Assembly: GCA_963969395.1 (NCBI GenBank)
Contig: OZ017802.1
Span: 4,962,501 to 5,026,500, forward strand
Length of the DNA stretch: 64,000 nt
Reading direction: 5' to 3'
Source of the DNA: Pseudoscleropodium purum
Taxonomy: Eukaryota; Streptophyta; Bryopsida; Hypnales; Brachytheciaceae
Program-made: the position numbers and the translations under genes
Shown here: positions 1 to 11,870 of the stretch, piece by piece
Position numbering within the stretch: the stretch's first letter is position 1
Layout: each line of letters starts with the position of its first letter
The notes under the pieces: model-generated
Told to the model about the DNA's origin: nothing
What the model saw: only the letters and a program-made list of their open reading frames with translations
Database searches by the model: none

Positions 1-1039
1 TTCAGTTGGATGTCATTTTGGTTAACATCTTAACCTTATAGTACTCAAATACAACACCATGTATGTAGAGTACTTGACCATTTGGAATTTTTTGAGACAT
101 GTAGATTGTGCAATAATGATTTAGATTGGGAGTACCATGTATGCCTTTAGATTTTGGTTCAATATCAATATAAACTTTTGTCATTATTCGAAACTTCAAT
201 TTATACACTTTCTATGCTATATTTATAAGAACACTATGTTGCTTTTATAATTGGGCTTTTTAGACTTTTAAGGGTTAACTTCTAAAGAACCAAACAATCA
301 TTTTTGCAATATAGCAATATTGGTCAACTTACTTAGAACGCAAGTACAAAGATGGGTTGATAGGGATATTTCCTCTAACATTTTCAAACATTTTTTCTGA
401 ATTTTGTCCATAACTTTTGATTGAAGACTCAAATTAGTCACAAATGGGTTTTGAAACATAAAAGTTAGCTTGATTTTCCAACTTCTCTTACTCCAAAATT
501 TTAGAAAAAATTTATTCAACTATGCCAAAATGAGGTTTAAAATTCTACTTTGAATACAATTTCTACTTTTCACTTAACTAAGAATAGTTGAGCTCCTATT
601 AATTATAGTTTACATATTGTTCATAGGTCATAGTTTATCTATTACGACCCCTTTAATTAAAGAACTTCTTTTCTCATCTCTACATACAAAATAGGTGGCT
701 TTTCAAGTTATTTGAGATTGTTGTTGAATATTATGATTTCTTTGAATTTAATACCAAATTTTCTAAAAGTAATAGGGTGGTTACTTCTAACTACCATCAC
801 CTCCTTGTATATTGTGATGAATTTAGAAGTAAAAAAATTGTCAAAAATGTATCTGGGTGTGAACCTAAAGTGAGAGCCTACCTAAACTCCTTTAGACATT
901 GTAATGCAAATTTCACCTTGGTATAGAATAATTGTACCTATGTTGCCCCTTGTCCATCAAAACAAGCATTGTTCCCTATAACTTCTCATGGGCAAATCCA
1001 ATTGTAATTTTTTTGGTGGAATAGTAAGGTATTCCTTGT

Positions 1040-1165
1040 TTCTACACCTAACAAAATTCAAAAAATATAGTGAGTATTTTTGTCCTTAGTGAGTTGCTTA
1101 AGATTGCGATGTTGCCAAAAAATGTTGTTTGGTCCTTTAGATTTAATGCAAGTTTGTTTAAAATG
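1040..1165 (+). repeat. Fragment of dispersed AT-rich repeat family R1
   Basis: The stretch around 1085-1135 (a short 'agtgagttgcttaag' box, then 'gatgttgccaaaaaatgttg', then a 'ttggtcctttag' box) matches in the same order the sequence at about 50776-50840. The match is short and diverged, so this is probably a decayed fragment of the same family. Confidence 0.4.
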
Positions 1166-3069
1166 ATTGGCTATGAGTTTATTTCTTCAAGGATCTCTTG
1201 GAATTGTAATGAAGTCCACCTCTTTACATGAACTTGTGAACTCAAATCAAATTAGTGGAACTCAAATTTGTTCTACTTTTCTGCCATGGAAGACAAAAGT
1301 GTTGTCCACATCATTTTCTCTTTTGGATAAAAAATTTCAAGAGTGAAGGTACATTATTTGGATTTCTGAATTTTCAAAGTTTTTATTATTTTAGAATTTT
1401 TTTCTTTTTACTTTGTGCTTCTTGAAGAAATGAGGTCTAATAATAACCTTGTAATGTCATGGAAGACAAAAAATGTCTAATGATTGATTTTCCATATTTC
1501 TGTAAAAATAAAGAATGTTGATATTTATCTAACAATTGGATCTTGTTTTTGGTTGATTGCTTAGTTGATAGGCTTGTTGTTTTAGAATTAAGGTATATAT
1601 ACCTATAATTACCACTTATTGCAATTCTATAAAAGATAAACAAAAGTTGAACTAATTTTTGTTTCTCATTTTTTAGCAATTAGATTGGCAAGTGGTCTAG
1701 AGTATTAGAAGATCATACCAAACACTAATAATTGACAAGAGAATTATTTTTAATCAAATATTTTTACATGTTGAAAAGAATATAAAGAGCACTGAAATTG
1801 TGGATTTCTACAATGATTTTTGTTCAATGATAACTTCACTTTTTGTATTATAATCTCTAGCTTTTACATTCCTATCCACTACTTTAGTGCCTTTGCCTAT
1901 GTCCGCTACATAGCCATCATGTAGAAGTTTACTTGGATAATGCAAATCTATATAAATGTGAATTTATTTCTTAAGATGGTCAACATGTTGTTGACTAATG
2001 TAGTAGGTGAGGCTCCAATCAAATGGGCGCATTAGACCAAATGCACAAATGACCCAAGAAGCATCTTGACAACCTATCCAAAATTCATGGGTAAGTTTGA
2101 ATTGAAGAATTTATATTATAAAAAGTATATTTTATAGAAAGGTAAACCAACTATAAATCAAATTGTAAATTCCAAAAATAATATTCTCTAAATTTGATTA
2201 GATAGCCTAACATTTAGTAAAAAAACTACTATTATACATACATCAATATATAATTTGATTATTAAGTCAAATTATTTACTTGTAGTGAAAAACAATGATA
2301 GATTTTTTTTAAATGTTTCAAATAAATAAAATAAAACATTGGTGGAAACTTATTGTCAAAACAAATTGTTGAAAAGAATGGTAGTTATAAGACTCAATTG
2401 TCCTATTTTCTATCCAATTAGTTTATCCCCTAAAGGACCAAGCCCCATGTTTTGGCAATATAGAAATTTTGGGCAACTTACTACAAATGGAAAATTTTTT
2501 TCTTTGAAATTTTTACACAACATGTGAACAAGGAATATTATCTTTAAGACCCAACAATTTGACTACATGGTTAAAAAGTTATTATATGATATGTAGTTTC
2601 TTTTTCAACTCAAGCAACTTGGGCAGATTAGAAAAAATCACTTTTTTTACTAACAAAAATTTGAAATTGGTTTTCTAGATTTATTTATATGTAGAAAGCT
2701 TTGAATCATTCCATTTTAATTAATGAAATGAAAGTTATGAGGAGTTTTAGTTGTGGGTAATCTTAGATTCTTACTCTAAAATAAACTTTGAAGTCCTTTA
2801 TTTAACTTAGTTTTCAATATTTTTTGAAACAAATAAAATCACAGGATGTAGATTGCTTATCACAACATTACAACCATCGAGATTGACATTTTTCAATTCT
2901 ATAACCAAATTCTTAACAATTTGGTATTTTGAATCATTCTCTACTTCTTTTGGGACTTCTTTCTACTTATTCTTTTTTTCCTATATGTTGTACAATTCCA
3001 AATGATCTGAATTTTTTTCTAGCATGTAGCCAACTTGCCTTAAAGAATGAATCCAAAGAAGAACCACCA

Positions 3070-3350
3070 ACATGGACATTTTTTTATACAAATATAACCT
3101 TATGAAGTGCAACTGCCTGTTTTTTTGTAGGGCCAAAAAAAAGATTTTTGTCAATTTAAATGCTAATATCTTAGAATCTACATTGTGAAAATTTTTGAAA
3201 TTTTTTTCACATCTTCTCAAACTAAATTACTACAAGATCCTATAGTTAGATGTGTCCAAAAATGTTATTTTCCTTCTAAAATTTGGTACTTGTACTACAA
3301 ATGACAACTTTGGAGTGGTTTTGTTGAAAATATAGTCAAGAAACTTTAGG
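3070..3350 (-). repeat. Dispersed repeat R1, reverse copy
   Basis: Read on the minus strand this matches 50490-50800 over some 200 bases. Shared blocks include 'gctaatatctt', 'ttttttcacatcttctcaaa', 'atcctatagtta' and 'aactttagggatttaa'. Similarity is obvious by eye but has many substitutions and small gaps. No coding capacity is visible. It may be a piece of an old transposon terminal region; the class cannot be told. Confidence 0.6.
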
Positions 3351-5020
3351 GATTTAAGGAGGTGGATTTTTTAGTCATAACATTTGTTATATAATATGCT
3401 AGCCTTCAAATCACTTGAGATTTATAATTACAGTCCTCATAGGACTTTCCTATATCTTATACAAAATTTTCAAATATAAAACAAGTCATTTCAATCTTTA
3501 AGATTTTCTTAAAAAGAAAGATCAAATTTAAAAAAATAATTTATAGTTTGGATCGTATAGGGATTAAAAATAATCAATAATACAAAAAAATTCATGACCT
3601 TACAACTTCTATATTTGACAATTATACAATATCTTTTGCAATGAGACATTTACATTGTTGATTATTTGTCATTTTTTCAACCAATTGCTTTTGCAAACTT
3701 AAGGAAAATGACAAGAATGCCAAAATAAATTAGGTTGTTCATAGAATTAAATGACTAAGCTCAAGTAACAATTGAATGACCATGGAGAACTACAAAATGA
3801 CAAACAAAAAGAAGGGGAAAAAAGTTGAATTGCTCCTTTAAATGGTCAGGGTGAACTAACCCTTTCACTCATCCCTCCCAAGTGATTCTAGGGGTGCATG
3901 TATAAAAAATTGACCCCCTATTTTATGCTTAATTAAATTATTTTTTACACCATTCTTAGCTCATTTGGGGCCTCTAATTGCAATTATGATTTCAAAATTT
4001 GCAAATTTACAAAGGTAAATGAGCCCATGATGGTCAAATGACCTATAATGGACACCTAAGGAATGATTTTTTCAGTTTGTGAGACTTGGCTTTCAATGCA
4101 TGTCTTACATGACAATAATATAGTGATTAGTGACTTCATTCGGAATTTTTAATTTTTCAGTGAGAGATTATTGTAAGAATTGACTTTCTAATTCTCCCAT
4201 GTTAGAAAATACCATGATTGCTTTAGGTGAGCAAAATGAGCATGATGGATTCAGATTTTGTTAGTTCTGAGGTAATCTACAAACTCTTTTGGGCAAAGAT
4301 GCATTGAACTCTTCAAAAATTCATAGCAAATTTATGTTTTGTCAAAAAAACATAATTTCAATTGCTCTCACTGTTACTCATACTTGCACTATTGTGGAGA
4401 AAAAATTGAAGAATTTCTGCAACCACATGAAGTCAAACTCCTAATTCTAACCGTTATGGGCTGTTTTACATTATGTGTGGCAAATAAAAAATTTCTGCAT
4501 TTTCCCTCTGGGACAAGCGAGGGGGTCGGTTCACCCCGGCCATAAACTCCCCATTCACAATCTCTTTATTGTCTGGCCTCTCGGCTTGGCCGTTGTGTAT
4601 GTTTTAAAAAAAATGGTTCTTTCCATTTGTTCAAGTTTTAAAAATTTATTCAAAAATTTATTTTATTTTATTTTAAATTTAAAAAAAATCAAGGCTGAAG
4701 CCATTCCCCAGACACTTTTCGGCCCCTCAACTAAGGAGTCTGACACTTTCAGAATATTCCCCTTCCACCCATTTCCCACAAGGTCCACCGTTGACTTCCT
4801 AAAACCATCCATCCAAACTTCATCCAACCTCCCCTCTGAACTCGCCGCCTTACCCGGATGAAAAGTTGAAAGCCAACGTCATCACAATTTCGTCGTCGTG
4901 ACCTGCACAACAGTAACTTCTCTAATTTCGGTTCTCCCAAAGGGAAGTTGCCCAGGGACCTCCCTTCCCGATCGCAGCCCGCCTTGATTGCTTCTCATCG
5001 AATTTCCCCGAGTCCCCAAC

Positions 5021-5027
5021 TATAAAA
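5021..5027 (+). promoter_or_regulatory. TATA box of the glutathione transferase gene
   Basis: A perfect TATAAAA sits in a non-AT-rich context and is correctly spaced upstream of the only good reading frame, which makes it more credible than the many chance matches in the deserts. Confidence 0.6.
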
Positions 5028-5115
5028 TCCCAACCAAATCTCCAACCCAAATTCATCTCCTCTTCGGCTCTTCCGCAATTTGTCCACTCCACTCCCAGAT
5101 CTCTCTTTCAGTCTT

Positions 5116-5163
5116 GCATTTGTGGTAGCATTTGTGGTAGCATTTGGATTTGCAGCATTTGGG
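5116..5163 (+). repeat. Short direct repeat in 5' UTR (12-base unit)
   Basis: The unit GCATTTGTGGTA occurs at 5116-5127 and 5128-5139. It is followed by a diverged GCATTTGGATTT at 5140-5151 and a further GCATTTGGG just before the start codon. This looks like replication slippage within the leader. Confidence 0.8.
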
Positions 5164-5167
5164 AACC

Positions 5168-6351
5168 ATGACGATCACTGTGCACGGAGCAGCGTACTCG
5201 ACTTGCACGCAGCGAGTTCTTACCACGTTGGAGGAATTGGGCGTCGAGTACAAGCTGGTGACCGTGGATTTGAAAACGGGCGGCCACAAGAGCCCCGAGT
5301 TTCTCAAGCTTCAGGTATTGAAGATTCCCCAGTTTGCGCACTCTTGGACTCGGTGGTCCTCTGTGTCGGTGACGAGGAGTGTTAGAGTTTCGTGGGACTT
5401 TCAGTGTAGGTGCGCCCTTTTGGCGGTGGATCATATCGTGCTGGATTTGATGTTGGTGTTGAGAATGGCGTTGGCAGGGATGGGTTTCGGGTTTAGGTGC
5501 GCTTTGGGGGGTTGACTCGGTTTGTTGTTACTCCGGAATACGGAAATGGGAGTGGTATTCAGTGCTGTCCAAGAGTCGGTACAAGAGAAGTCCTCGGTTT
5601 AGGGTTTAGGAAATGGTCATTCCTGGGAGCTCAAGAGAACTAATCCTGTGGTTGTTGGGTGCGCAGCCCTTTGGAGTGATTCCGGCACTGACGGACGGCG
5701 ATGTTACCATCTACGGTAAGGCTTGATCCGGGGCTTGATCATTCTTTCTCTGTGAATACTTCCTTCTGTACTCACATTCCCGTCCTTCGTTTCCAGAGTG
5801 CCCAGTTCGTTTCTGTGAGTACTTCCTTCTGCATTGATTCCTTTGTTGATGAATTCTCTTCTATGAAATACTTCCTTCCGTCCTGATGTTTTCGTGTCTG
5901 ATTTTCAGAGTCTCGTGCCATCATCCGCTACATCGTGGACAAGTACGAGAACAAAAGCTTGGTTGGAAAGACCTTAAAGGAGCGCGCCCTGGTGAACCAG
6001 TGGTGGGAAGTGGAGAGCCAGAACTTCAACCCCCCAACCTCGTCCATCGTGTTCCAGCGCGTCTTCACTTCGTTGTTCGGCTTGACGTGCAACGAGCAGG
6101 TCGTGAAGGAGCAAGTGGCGAAGCTGGAGAAGCACCTGGACGTGTACGAAGCCCATTTGACCACCAGCAAGTACTTGGCGGGCGATTTCTTCTCTTTGGC
6201 GGATCTGTCGCACCTCCCGTACGCTTTTCTGCTGGTGAATGCTGCGGGACAGAGCGAGCTTTTCACTTCAAGGCCTCATGTGAATGCGTGGTGGAATGAT
6301 ATCTCTTCACGACCCACGTTCCAGAAGGTTCTCGCACTGCAGAAACAATGA
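5168..6351 (+). CDS. Phi-class glutathione S-transferase (3 exons, 212 aa)
   Basis: Exons 5168-5314, 5667-5715 and 5909-6351 join in frame to 212 residues, the usual size of plant phi-class GSTs. Introns are GT-AG. The middle exon of 49 bases and two-intron layout fit my recollection of this class. Seen in the protein: an N-terminal thioredoxin-like domain (about 1-78) with Ser11 in the GAAYSTCTQRV segment, the expected catalytic serine; His40-Lys41, Ile54-Pro55 and Glu66-Ser67 at the glutathione-binding positions; and a C-terminal helical domain with LAGDFFSLADLSHLP, the conserved folding motif. It should conjugate glutathione to electrophiles or reduce peroxides in the cytosol; no targeting peptide is visible. 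Codon use is GC-rich at third positions, unlike the surroundings. The ATG is preceded by AACC and has a TATA box 141 bases upstream. The exact substrate cannot be told. Confidence 0.95.
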
Positions 6352-6945
6352 GTGTCTTAAGTTGGAGGTTATGAGTTTGGGTTCAGTTTCGTGTTGGAAA
6401 GCCCGCTGGTACAGGATCAGTGTAACTAATGAAAGCAGTAAAACTCTGTGGAGTTCGTCTACCAGGTGTATGTATTCGTTTTATACTGCGTACTTTCTAT
6501 GAAATTATATTTCTCTTTCTTTACCTGCTGTACTGAATTAATTACGTGGTGTTTGAATTGTCAAACTTGGTGTTAGCTCAGTGTCGGTTAATTGTTTTCC
6601 TTTTTTTGTGTAATTGGTACTCGCATTGCAAATGTGGAATCAGTGGTGGTCAGAACCATTAATATGATCGAGGTTCTGTTGGATGTTTGTTGGAATTTCC
6701 TGTTGTCAAGCCAGCGGTTGTTGGATCAGTGAAATGAATTTCCGTTTTGTTTAATTAGCCAACCTGGTGATTTATTCTTCTTTTACTGCTTACTATTCAT
6801 GAAACTGTTGAATGCTTTGTTTCCGTGGCTTCACTGAACTGCCTGGTGTTATCGCTTCCTTTTTGCTGAGTTCTTGCATTGCAAATGTGGTCACAAACAG
6901 TAATATCCAGAGATTGTTTTGATTTTTGTTCGACATCCTGTAGTA
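6352..6945 (+). repeat. Tandem duplication covering the glutathione transferase 3' region
   Basis: Two diverged copies lie head to tail at about 6395-6690 and 6691-6945. The sharpest anchor, GCATTGCAAATGTGG, is at 6623-6637 and 6876-6890, giving a period of 253 bases. Other shared blocks, in the same order, are the 'ggatcagtg', 'tactgcttactat/tactgcgtacttt' and 'catgaaact/tatgaaatt' stretches. The first copy includes the 3' UTR, so polyadenylation signals may have been duplicated too. Confidence 0.7.
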
Positions 6946-8097
6946 AAGCACGAAAGCATAAGAACTCATTGCTTGACTTGAAGTGAAGTCGGTATAATAA
7001 CTTAGTTTCCTTCTTGCTGTTACCAGTTCCTGGCAATTCAGTCAGTGGATTTACTTCAAGCTGGATGTGATAATCTTTCGAGAAATGGATAGTATTTTAT
7101 ATTTTCCTGAAGTATCTCTCCCTATAGAAATAAGAATATCTGATGCTTCACTTGCGTGCGTGACAAAGTGGAATCAGCTATGGTAACCCAATGAGCATTT
7201 GCGCATGCTTTCTAAGTTATTACTGACTAATTTTTGTCTTTGCTTGCTCCATCTTGTTGGCAAATTCGAAATACTTCATTTTTAATTTGATGAGTTTGTC
7301 TGACACTATTAATAGATTTTGAATGTTGAAAGTGGTGATTACAGAATACAGATGTAGACAAAATTGACCGTAAGCTAATCTTCAAAGGATGTACAGTAAA
7401 TTGAAGCCGAAGTTGCAGTATGAGGAAGATGACCTATTTTCAACCACTTAAGCAATTTAGCCTACTTGCGGCATGGGGAAGGTTGATGAAAAAAGTTCTC
7501 CCTGTAAAGAAATAGATTGAAGAAGTATTTCATAATTTTTGATGTTTTTTTCCTTCAAAAAAAATGATCATAAAATATTTCGTGATGATTCTCTTTGTCT
7601 TATTCTTGATGAGTAGGCAGACCAATTTCCAATCATAGATTGGTTACAAAACCAATGTAAGTGATCATTGTGGCTTTCAATGTACATATTGTGATCATTT
7701 TACACTTTCAAAGTATACCTCTTGAACATTTCTACTACTCTTGTTTTACGTGCACTGTCACCTACAACACAATTAATAGGAAATTTAGTAGTCTATGCTA
7801 TGAAAATGGAATGCTCATCAAAAATGGTTCGGCTCCTATATCATAATAGTAATTGTTATTTGTCAAAATAGCTCTCGTAACCTTTTTCATTCTGTGTGGC
7901 ATGTGTGCAAAATATTCTACAATGTCATTTAGGAGATGTTGTAATAAGTAAGCTTGAACTAATTAACCCTTAAAAGAATGAGCTCGTGATTGTGTTAATC
8001 ATCTATTTTTCTTACCAAGTGAATTGTTGGCTTAAAAAAATGCAAAAGTAGTTGTTGGAAGTCAAACTACTTTAGAAGACCTCCCTTTTTGCATTTA
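6946..8097. other. Intergenic, nothing recognised
   Basis: Composition falls from mixed to AT-rich. No splice-linked frames, RNA genes or repeats stand out. Confidence 0.5.
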
Positions 8098-8402
8098 TGC
8101 CCTTTAACCTCAAATTTTTTTGGTGACAATTTTTTTAGTTTTGAAATGTGAAAAGAAGATTGAACAAACTTCACATCACTTTCACAATTATAACACCCTC
8201 ATGATCAAACATTGTAATCTATTCATCCCAAAGTGATATTGTTGTATTTTCTTTTCCCATGTAATCTCTATTATGTCTAGTTTGAATATGGTTACAATTA
8301 AAAAAACCATAGATAAAACTTATCTAAATGTTGACTTTTTGTTCATTTTAGAGCAAAATTCCAAGAAGCTCTAAAAAAGCATTGGGAATGTAGGAGTTAA
8401 CC
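8098..8402 (+). repeat. Dispersed repeat R2, copy 1
   Basis: It matches 18280-18535 along its length. Shared blocks are 'tttttttggtgac', 'agtgatat.gtt..tttc', 'atctctaatat/atctctattat', 'acaattaaaaaaa', 'gagcaaaattc' and a terminal block of 'agctc.aaaaa' leading to 'gggcat.taggggttaa'. A shorter third match is at 52890-52995. There is no coding content and the ends are not clean. Confidence 0.6.
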
Positions 8403-9059
8403 TTCGTGCCCAATGCATGTAGGTTCATCTATTTCAACTTTCAATTTTTCTTATTGATTTCATTAAGAAAATGTACATAATTAATTTAGATTCATTCATA
8501 ATTCATTCAATTTGTGTGAATTTTTCTGATCTCCCTCAATTTCTTGTACTAACAAAATAACTCAAAGGAGCACATGCCATTTCTCAGATAAATAGTGCAA
8601 TTTACATAAGCCTTTTTTGGAGTATAGAAACTTGATGTTTCACTAAGAGTCCTTTTGTCATGCACCTCTGTAGGACGTAGGAATGCATAAAAATGTCGGA
8701 ACAATAAAAAAGGCTCGAGATTCAATGTAGAGCAAGTCCAAATAATAAGATAGAAGCACCCAAATCCAAGTACAAGTGGACCCAAAGTAGACAAATGGGA
8801 TTCTAAAATAGCCAGGTGGGATTCCAAGAAGTTGTCACTTTCACTTGCATCACCCAATTACTTGAACATGATCCAAGCTTGGAGTGAGTTGCTATTGGAT
8901 GTTTCCATACCCACTTTGGCATTGGTCTAACTATGTCCACATCAATAGATGCATAGACACAACTGTTTTTCAAAAATTTATATTATATTCATACAAGCTT
9001 GGAAAAGCACTAAACGAATTTTGTTGATTTCCCAATCCGTTTCCAAACAAACACACATC
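8403..9059. other. Intergenic, nothing recognised
   Basis: AT-rich sequence. A minus-strand open frame at 8549-8857 shows no domain or codon signature, and I do not call it a gene. Confidence 0.4.
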
Positions 9060-9430
9060 ATTTTATTCTGTAGTGTCTACCCTGAAGATATGCGGAACTG
9101 TTTTCCTTGAGAACGTTTTGCGGTGCAGCAGTGTGGAATGGCGCGAGAGCAAGGTTCTCGTGCATCAGCTTCCTCCGGAGGCTCCCCACAAATCCAATCC
9201 AATGCAAGTCAACTGCTGGGGGAACACTGCCGGCTGCACCCCAAGTGTTAAAGAAGATCCTCCCAGACCTCCTGTTCACACTACCATTCCCCACAACTCT
9301 GATTTTTTTATTTGGAAGGTGAAACTCGTCAAAACATTAGAAGATGTTCAGTTGCATTGGAAGTTTGCAAGTTCCTTGAGGTTATTCAAACTTGGGAACT
9401 CACTGCACCTACTGCCTGATGTGGCATAGC
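9060..9430. other. Isolated GC-richer island, possible gene relic
   Basis: About 370 bases are clearly GC-richer than the desert on either side. Several frames stay open on both strands at once, as expected from composition. None gives a protein I recognise, and no splice sites frame it convincingly. It may be a decayed exon, a captured gene fragment inside an old transposon, or a lost promoter. Confidence 0.35.
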
Positions 9431-10264
9431 GATTGCCACGTCATTCAAGAAAAAAATTTAACTTTTTTTTTCATTAAATAAAAAATTTGATAGTGGCCGT
9501 TTCCAGCCCCCCGAGGAATAGCAATGGGAATAGCCTTGAAACGACCCTCCCAACCCCCCCAAAATCTTCTAATGTAAACAATTTAGTATAGTTGAGACAC
9601 TTTTCCAGAGAACAAACAAACATTTTTGTAGTATTAGTGATTGAAAATCATAAATTTTCAACAAAAGAAACTGAATTTTGGGATAAGACATGTAATTATT
9701 ATGAATTTTCAAAGGGGAAGCTCCCTAGGCCACTGGAACCGCCACATAGCTTGGTTGAAAAGTTGAAATCTAGATGATCAACAATCCACCAATTGCAATT
9801 AAATACAAAGACAATTCAGTTGCCGATTGTAGGGAACACTTTCAATAGAAGTCTATTTGTTTAGAATGGGTGCATGGATGGTTTTTGGGTGTTTTTACTT
9901 GAAGCCTTAGAGTCCTAAGGCATGATTTCAAGCTATTTTTTACTTTTGGACAAGTTCCTTCAATTGTAGTATTTCTTGGATTTTTGTAAATTTTTCACCA
10001 AAAGTGTGTTTCACTACTAGTTTGAAGCCTAAATTTTTTTATAACAATCCAAGTGACAATCAAAAAATTATGCTTCAAAAGCACACTTTTTTTTTAAAGT
10101 ATGAGTAGATTTAGGTAGCTATGATAGAAAGATTTAATTGGTTTGAAATTTTTTAAATATACTATCAACAAGCTTGTTAACATAACCCCCAAAGCTGGAA
10201 GGCATACAAGAATATGATTTTGAGTTTTAAGTGCTTAAAATAAGTTTTCTTCGTGTATGTAATG
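9431..10264. other. AT-rich intergenic, nothing recognised
   Basis: No supported gene or repeat. A C-rich patch at 9538-9563 is the only compositional feature. Confidence 0.5.
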
Positions 10265-11205
10265 TTCAAAACTTTAAAAGCCTAATTTTAGAGGGATTGA
10301 TTTTTTACATATGTAACCATAAGACCCTCCATTAGACTAGTATAAGAATGTGTGAAAGAAATTTCAAAAACTTTGATTTTGTTGAATGCAAGATATTTGC
10401 ATTTGGAGTAAATAAATTTTTTTTTTTTTCATCTTATGTAACTGAATGTTTAGGCTTTGAATCTTTTTAGCTTAAAATTTTTGCACTATACATTCTAAAT
10501 TTCTACTTTATTGTGTTGAAAAATTGACTCAATTGAAATGAAAGTCTAGGAAAAAACCACTCACTTGATTTTCATTCTTTTAAAAAATTGTTAACTTGAA
10601 TTAGGTATGAGATTTAAAGAAAAACTAAATTGTTAATAGCTCTAATATGGAATTGAGAATCATTCATCCAAGTGGTGAAATTTTTTTAGCAAGCTAACTA
10701 AATCTTGTTGAACTTCTTTTTTTGAAAAATTTTGAAAATTGCATTAGAAAATGAATCCCATAAGTCATTATTTCAAGAAGATGCTTAGATTGTCTGAAAA
10801 ACAAGATTGTGTATAGCTTTCTCATCACTAGTCCAAGTAGAAAGAATAAAATCTTTTAATGTTAAAACAAAAATATTTTCTATAAGAAATAAAATTTTGA
10901 AAATTTTATTTTGAATTTATGTGATTTTTCCAATTTGCTTGATGTACTTTTGTTTTAGGCTTAGGCATCTCACATAACTTGTGCTTTGGGGCATTGATTG
11001 AAATAAAAATGATATTCCTAGAAAAGTTAATGTGTTTTCCTAAGTTCAAAAAAAATTCTGAAAATAAAAAAAATAACTAAGATTGTAAGTCCCTACCCAA
11101 AATCTATTTTTTTTCCTTGAGGATACAATGGAAGTTTAGGGATTAAAGTGAAGAAAATGGATTTTTGAACACACTCCATGACTAGATTATTTGACTTTGA
11201 GTATC
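10265..11205 (+). repeat. Dispersed repeat R1, long copy and first unit of a tandem pair
   Basis: Positions 10265-10470 match 50540-50720 on the plus strand and 52470-52300 on the minus strand. Positions 10475-11160 match the next unit at 11211-11870 and, inverted, 52280-51640. Landmarks in order: 'aaatttcaaaaactttg', 'gcaagatatttgcatttgga', 'ttaaaatttttgca', 'aattgttaatagctc', 'atggaattga', 'tttcaagaagatgct', 'cattgattgaaataaaaat'. No open reading frame of note is present. Confidence 0.65.
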
Positions 11206-11870
11206 TTCAACTTAAAATTTTTGCATGAATGATTTTGATTTAAAAAAAAATGTGTTGACAATTTGAGTTGACAATGTAGGAGAGAATTTTTTTTTAAATA
11301 CTCAATTTTCATCCTTAAAAAATCGTTAAATAGAAGTTGGTATGAGATTGAAGGAAAAAATCAATCATTAAAGGCTCTAAAATGGAATTGAAATACACCA
11401 GTCCCAAGAGTGAGATTGTTTTAGCAAACATAATAAACTATGAGGACCTTTTTGTTCTTAAAATTTTTTTAATTGAGTTCAAAATTGAATTCATTACATT
11501 ATTTTTTTCAAGAAGATGCTATGGTTGCTTTTAAAAGATGAAACTCCATAACTTTCACACCATTAGTCTAAATGGAATGAATCAAAGCTTATTGTGTAGA
11601 CAAAAATATTATATATGAGAAACAATTCTTATAATTTTTATTTCAAATTTTTGTGGATTTTTTAATTGATGGGGCTCAGTTGTTTTGAATTTACCATGGC
11701 ATAACTTTTGCTCTTGTGCATTGATCAAAATAAAAATTATATTTATATACTACCAATGAGTTTTTCTATCTTGAATTTTTTTAAATCACAATAAAAATTG
11801 AGATTGTAGTAGCCTAGGCAAATTCCATTTTGCCCCCATAGGAACAATGAGACTTGAGGTTTTAAATTCT
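11206..11870 (+). repeat. Dispersed repeat R1, second unit in tandem
   Basis: It repeats the preceding unit with a period of about 735 bases. Recognisable blocks are 'ttaaaatttttgca', 'atggaattga', 'ttttttcaagaagatgct', 'gtgcattgatcaaaataaaa' and 'tgagattgta'. The two units are well diverged, so the duplication is old. Confidence 0.6.

Larger units (their letters stand above)
1..4480. other. AT-rich intergenic desert
   Basis: No gene is recognisable on either strand. Open frames are short, AT-driven and without domain character. The stretch holds two fragments of a dispersed repeat family, described separately at 1040-1165 and 3070-3350. Base composition shifts to GC-richer just before the glutathione transferase promoter. 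Confidence 0.7.
4740..5167 (+). promoter_or_regulatory. Promoter and 5' UTR of the glutathione transferase gene
   Basis: Composition changes from AT-rich desert to about even. A TATA box lies at 5021-5027 (TATAAAA), 141 bases before the ATG at 5168, so transcription probably starts near 5050. The leader is then about 115 bases and pyrimidine-rich, with a small direct repeat just before the start codon. No upstream ATG codes for a protein of note. Confidence 0.6.

Noticed and set aside
4475..4861. 128-codon plus-strand frame ahead of the glutathione transferase gene
   Set aside because: It overlaps the promoter, has no domain character, and its central part is low-complexity AT-rich sequence.
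5886..6299. Alternative frames over the third exon of the glutathione transferase
   Set aside because: The frame at 5909-6351 continues the phi-class protein exactly, so the others are shadows.
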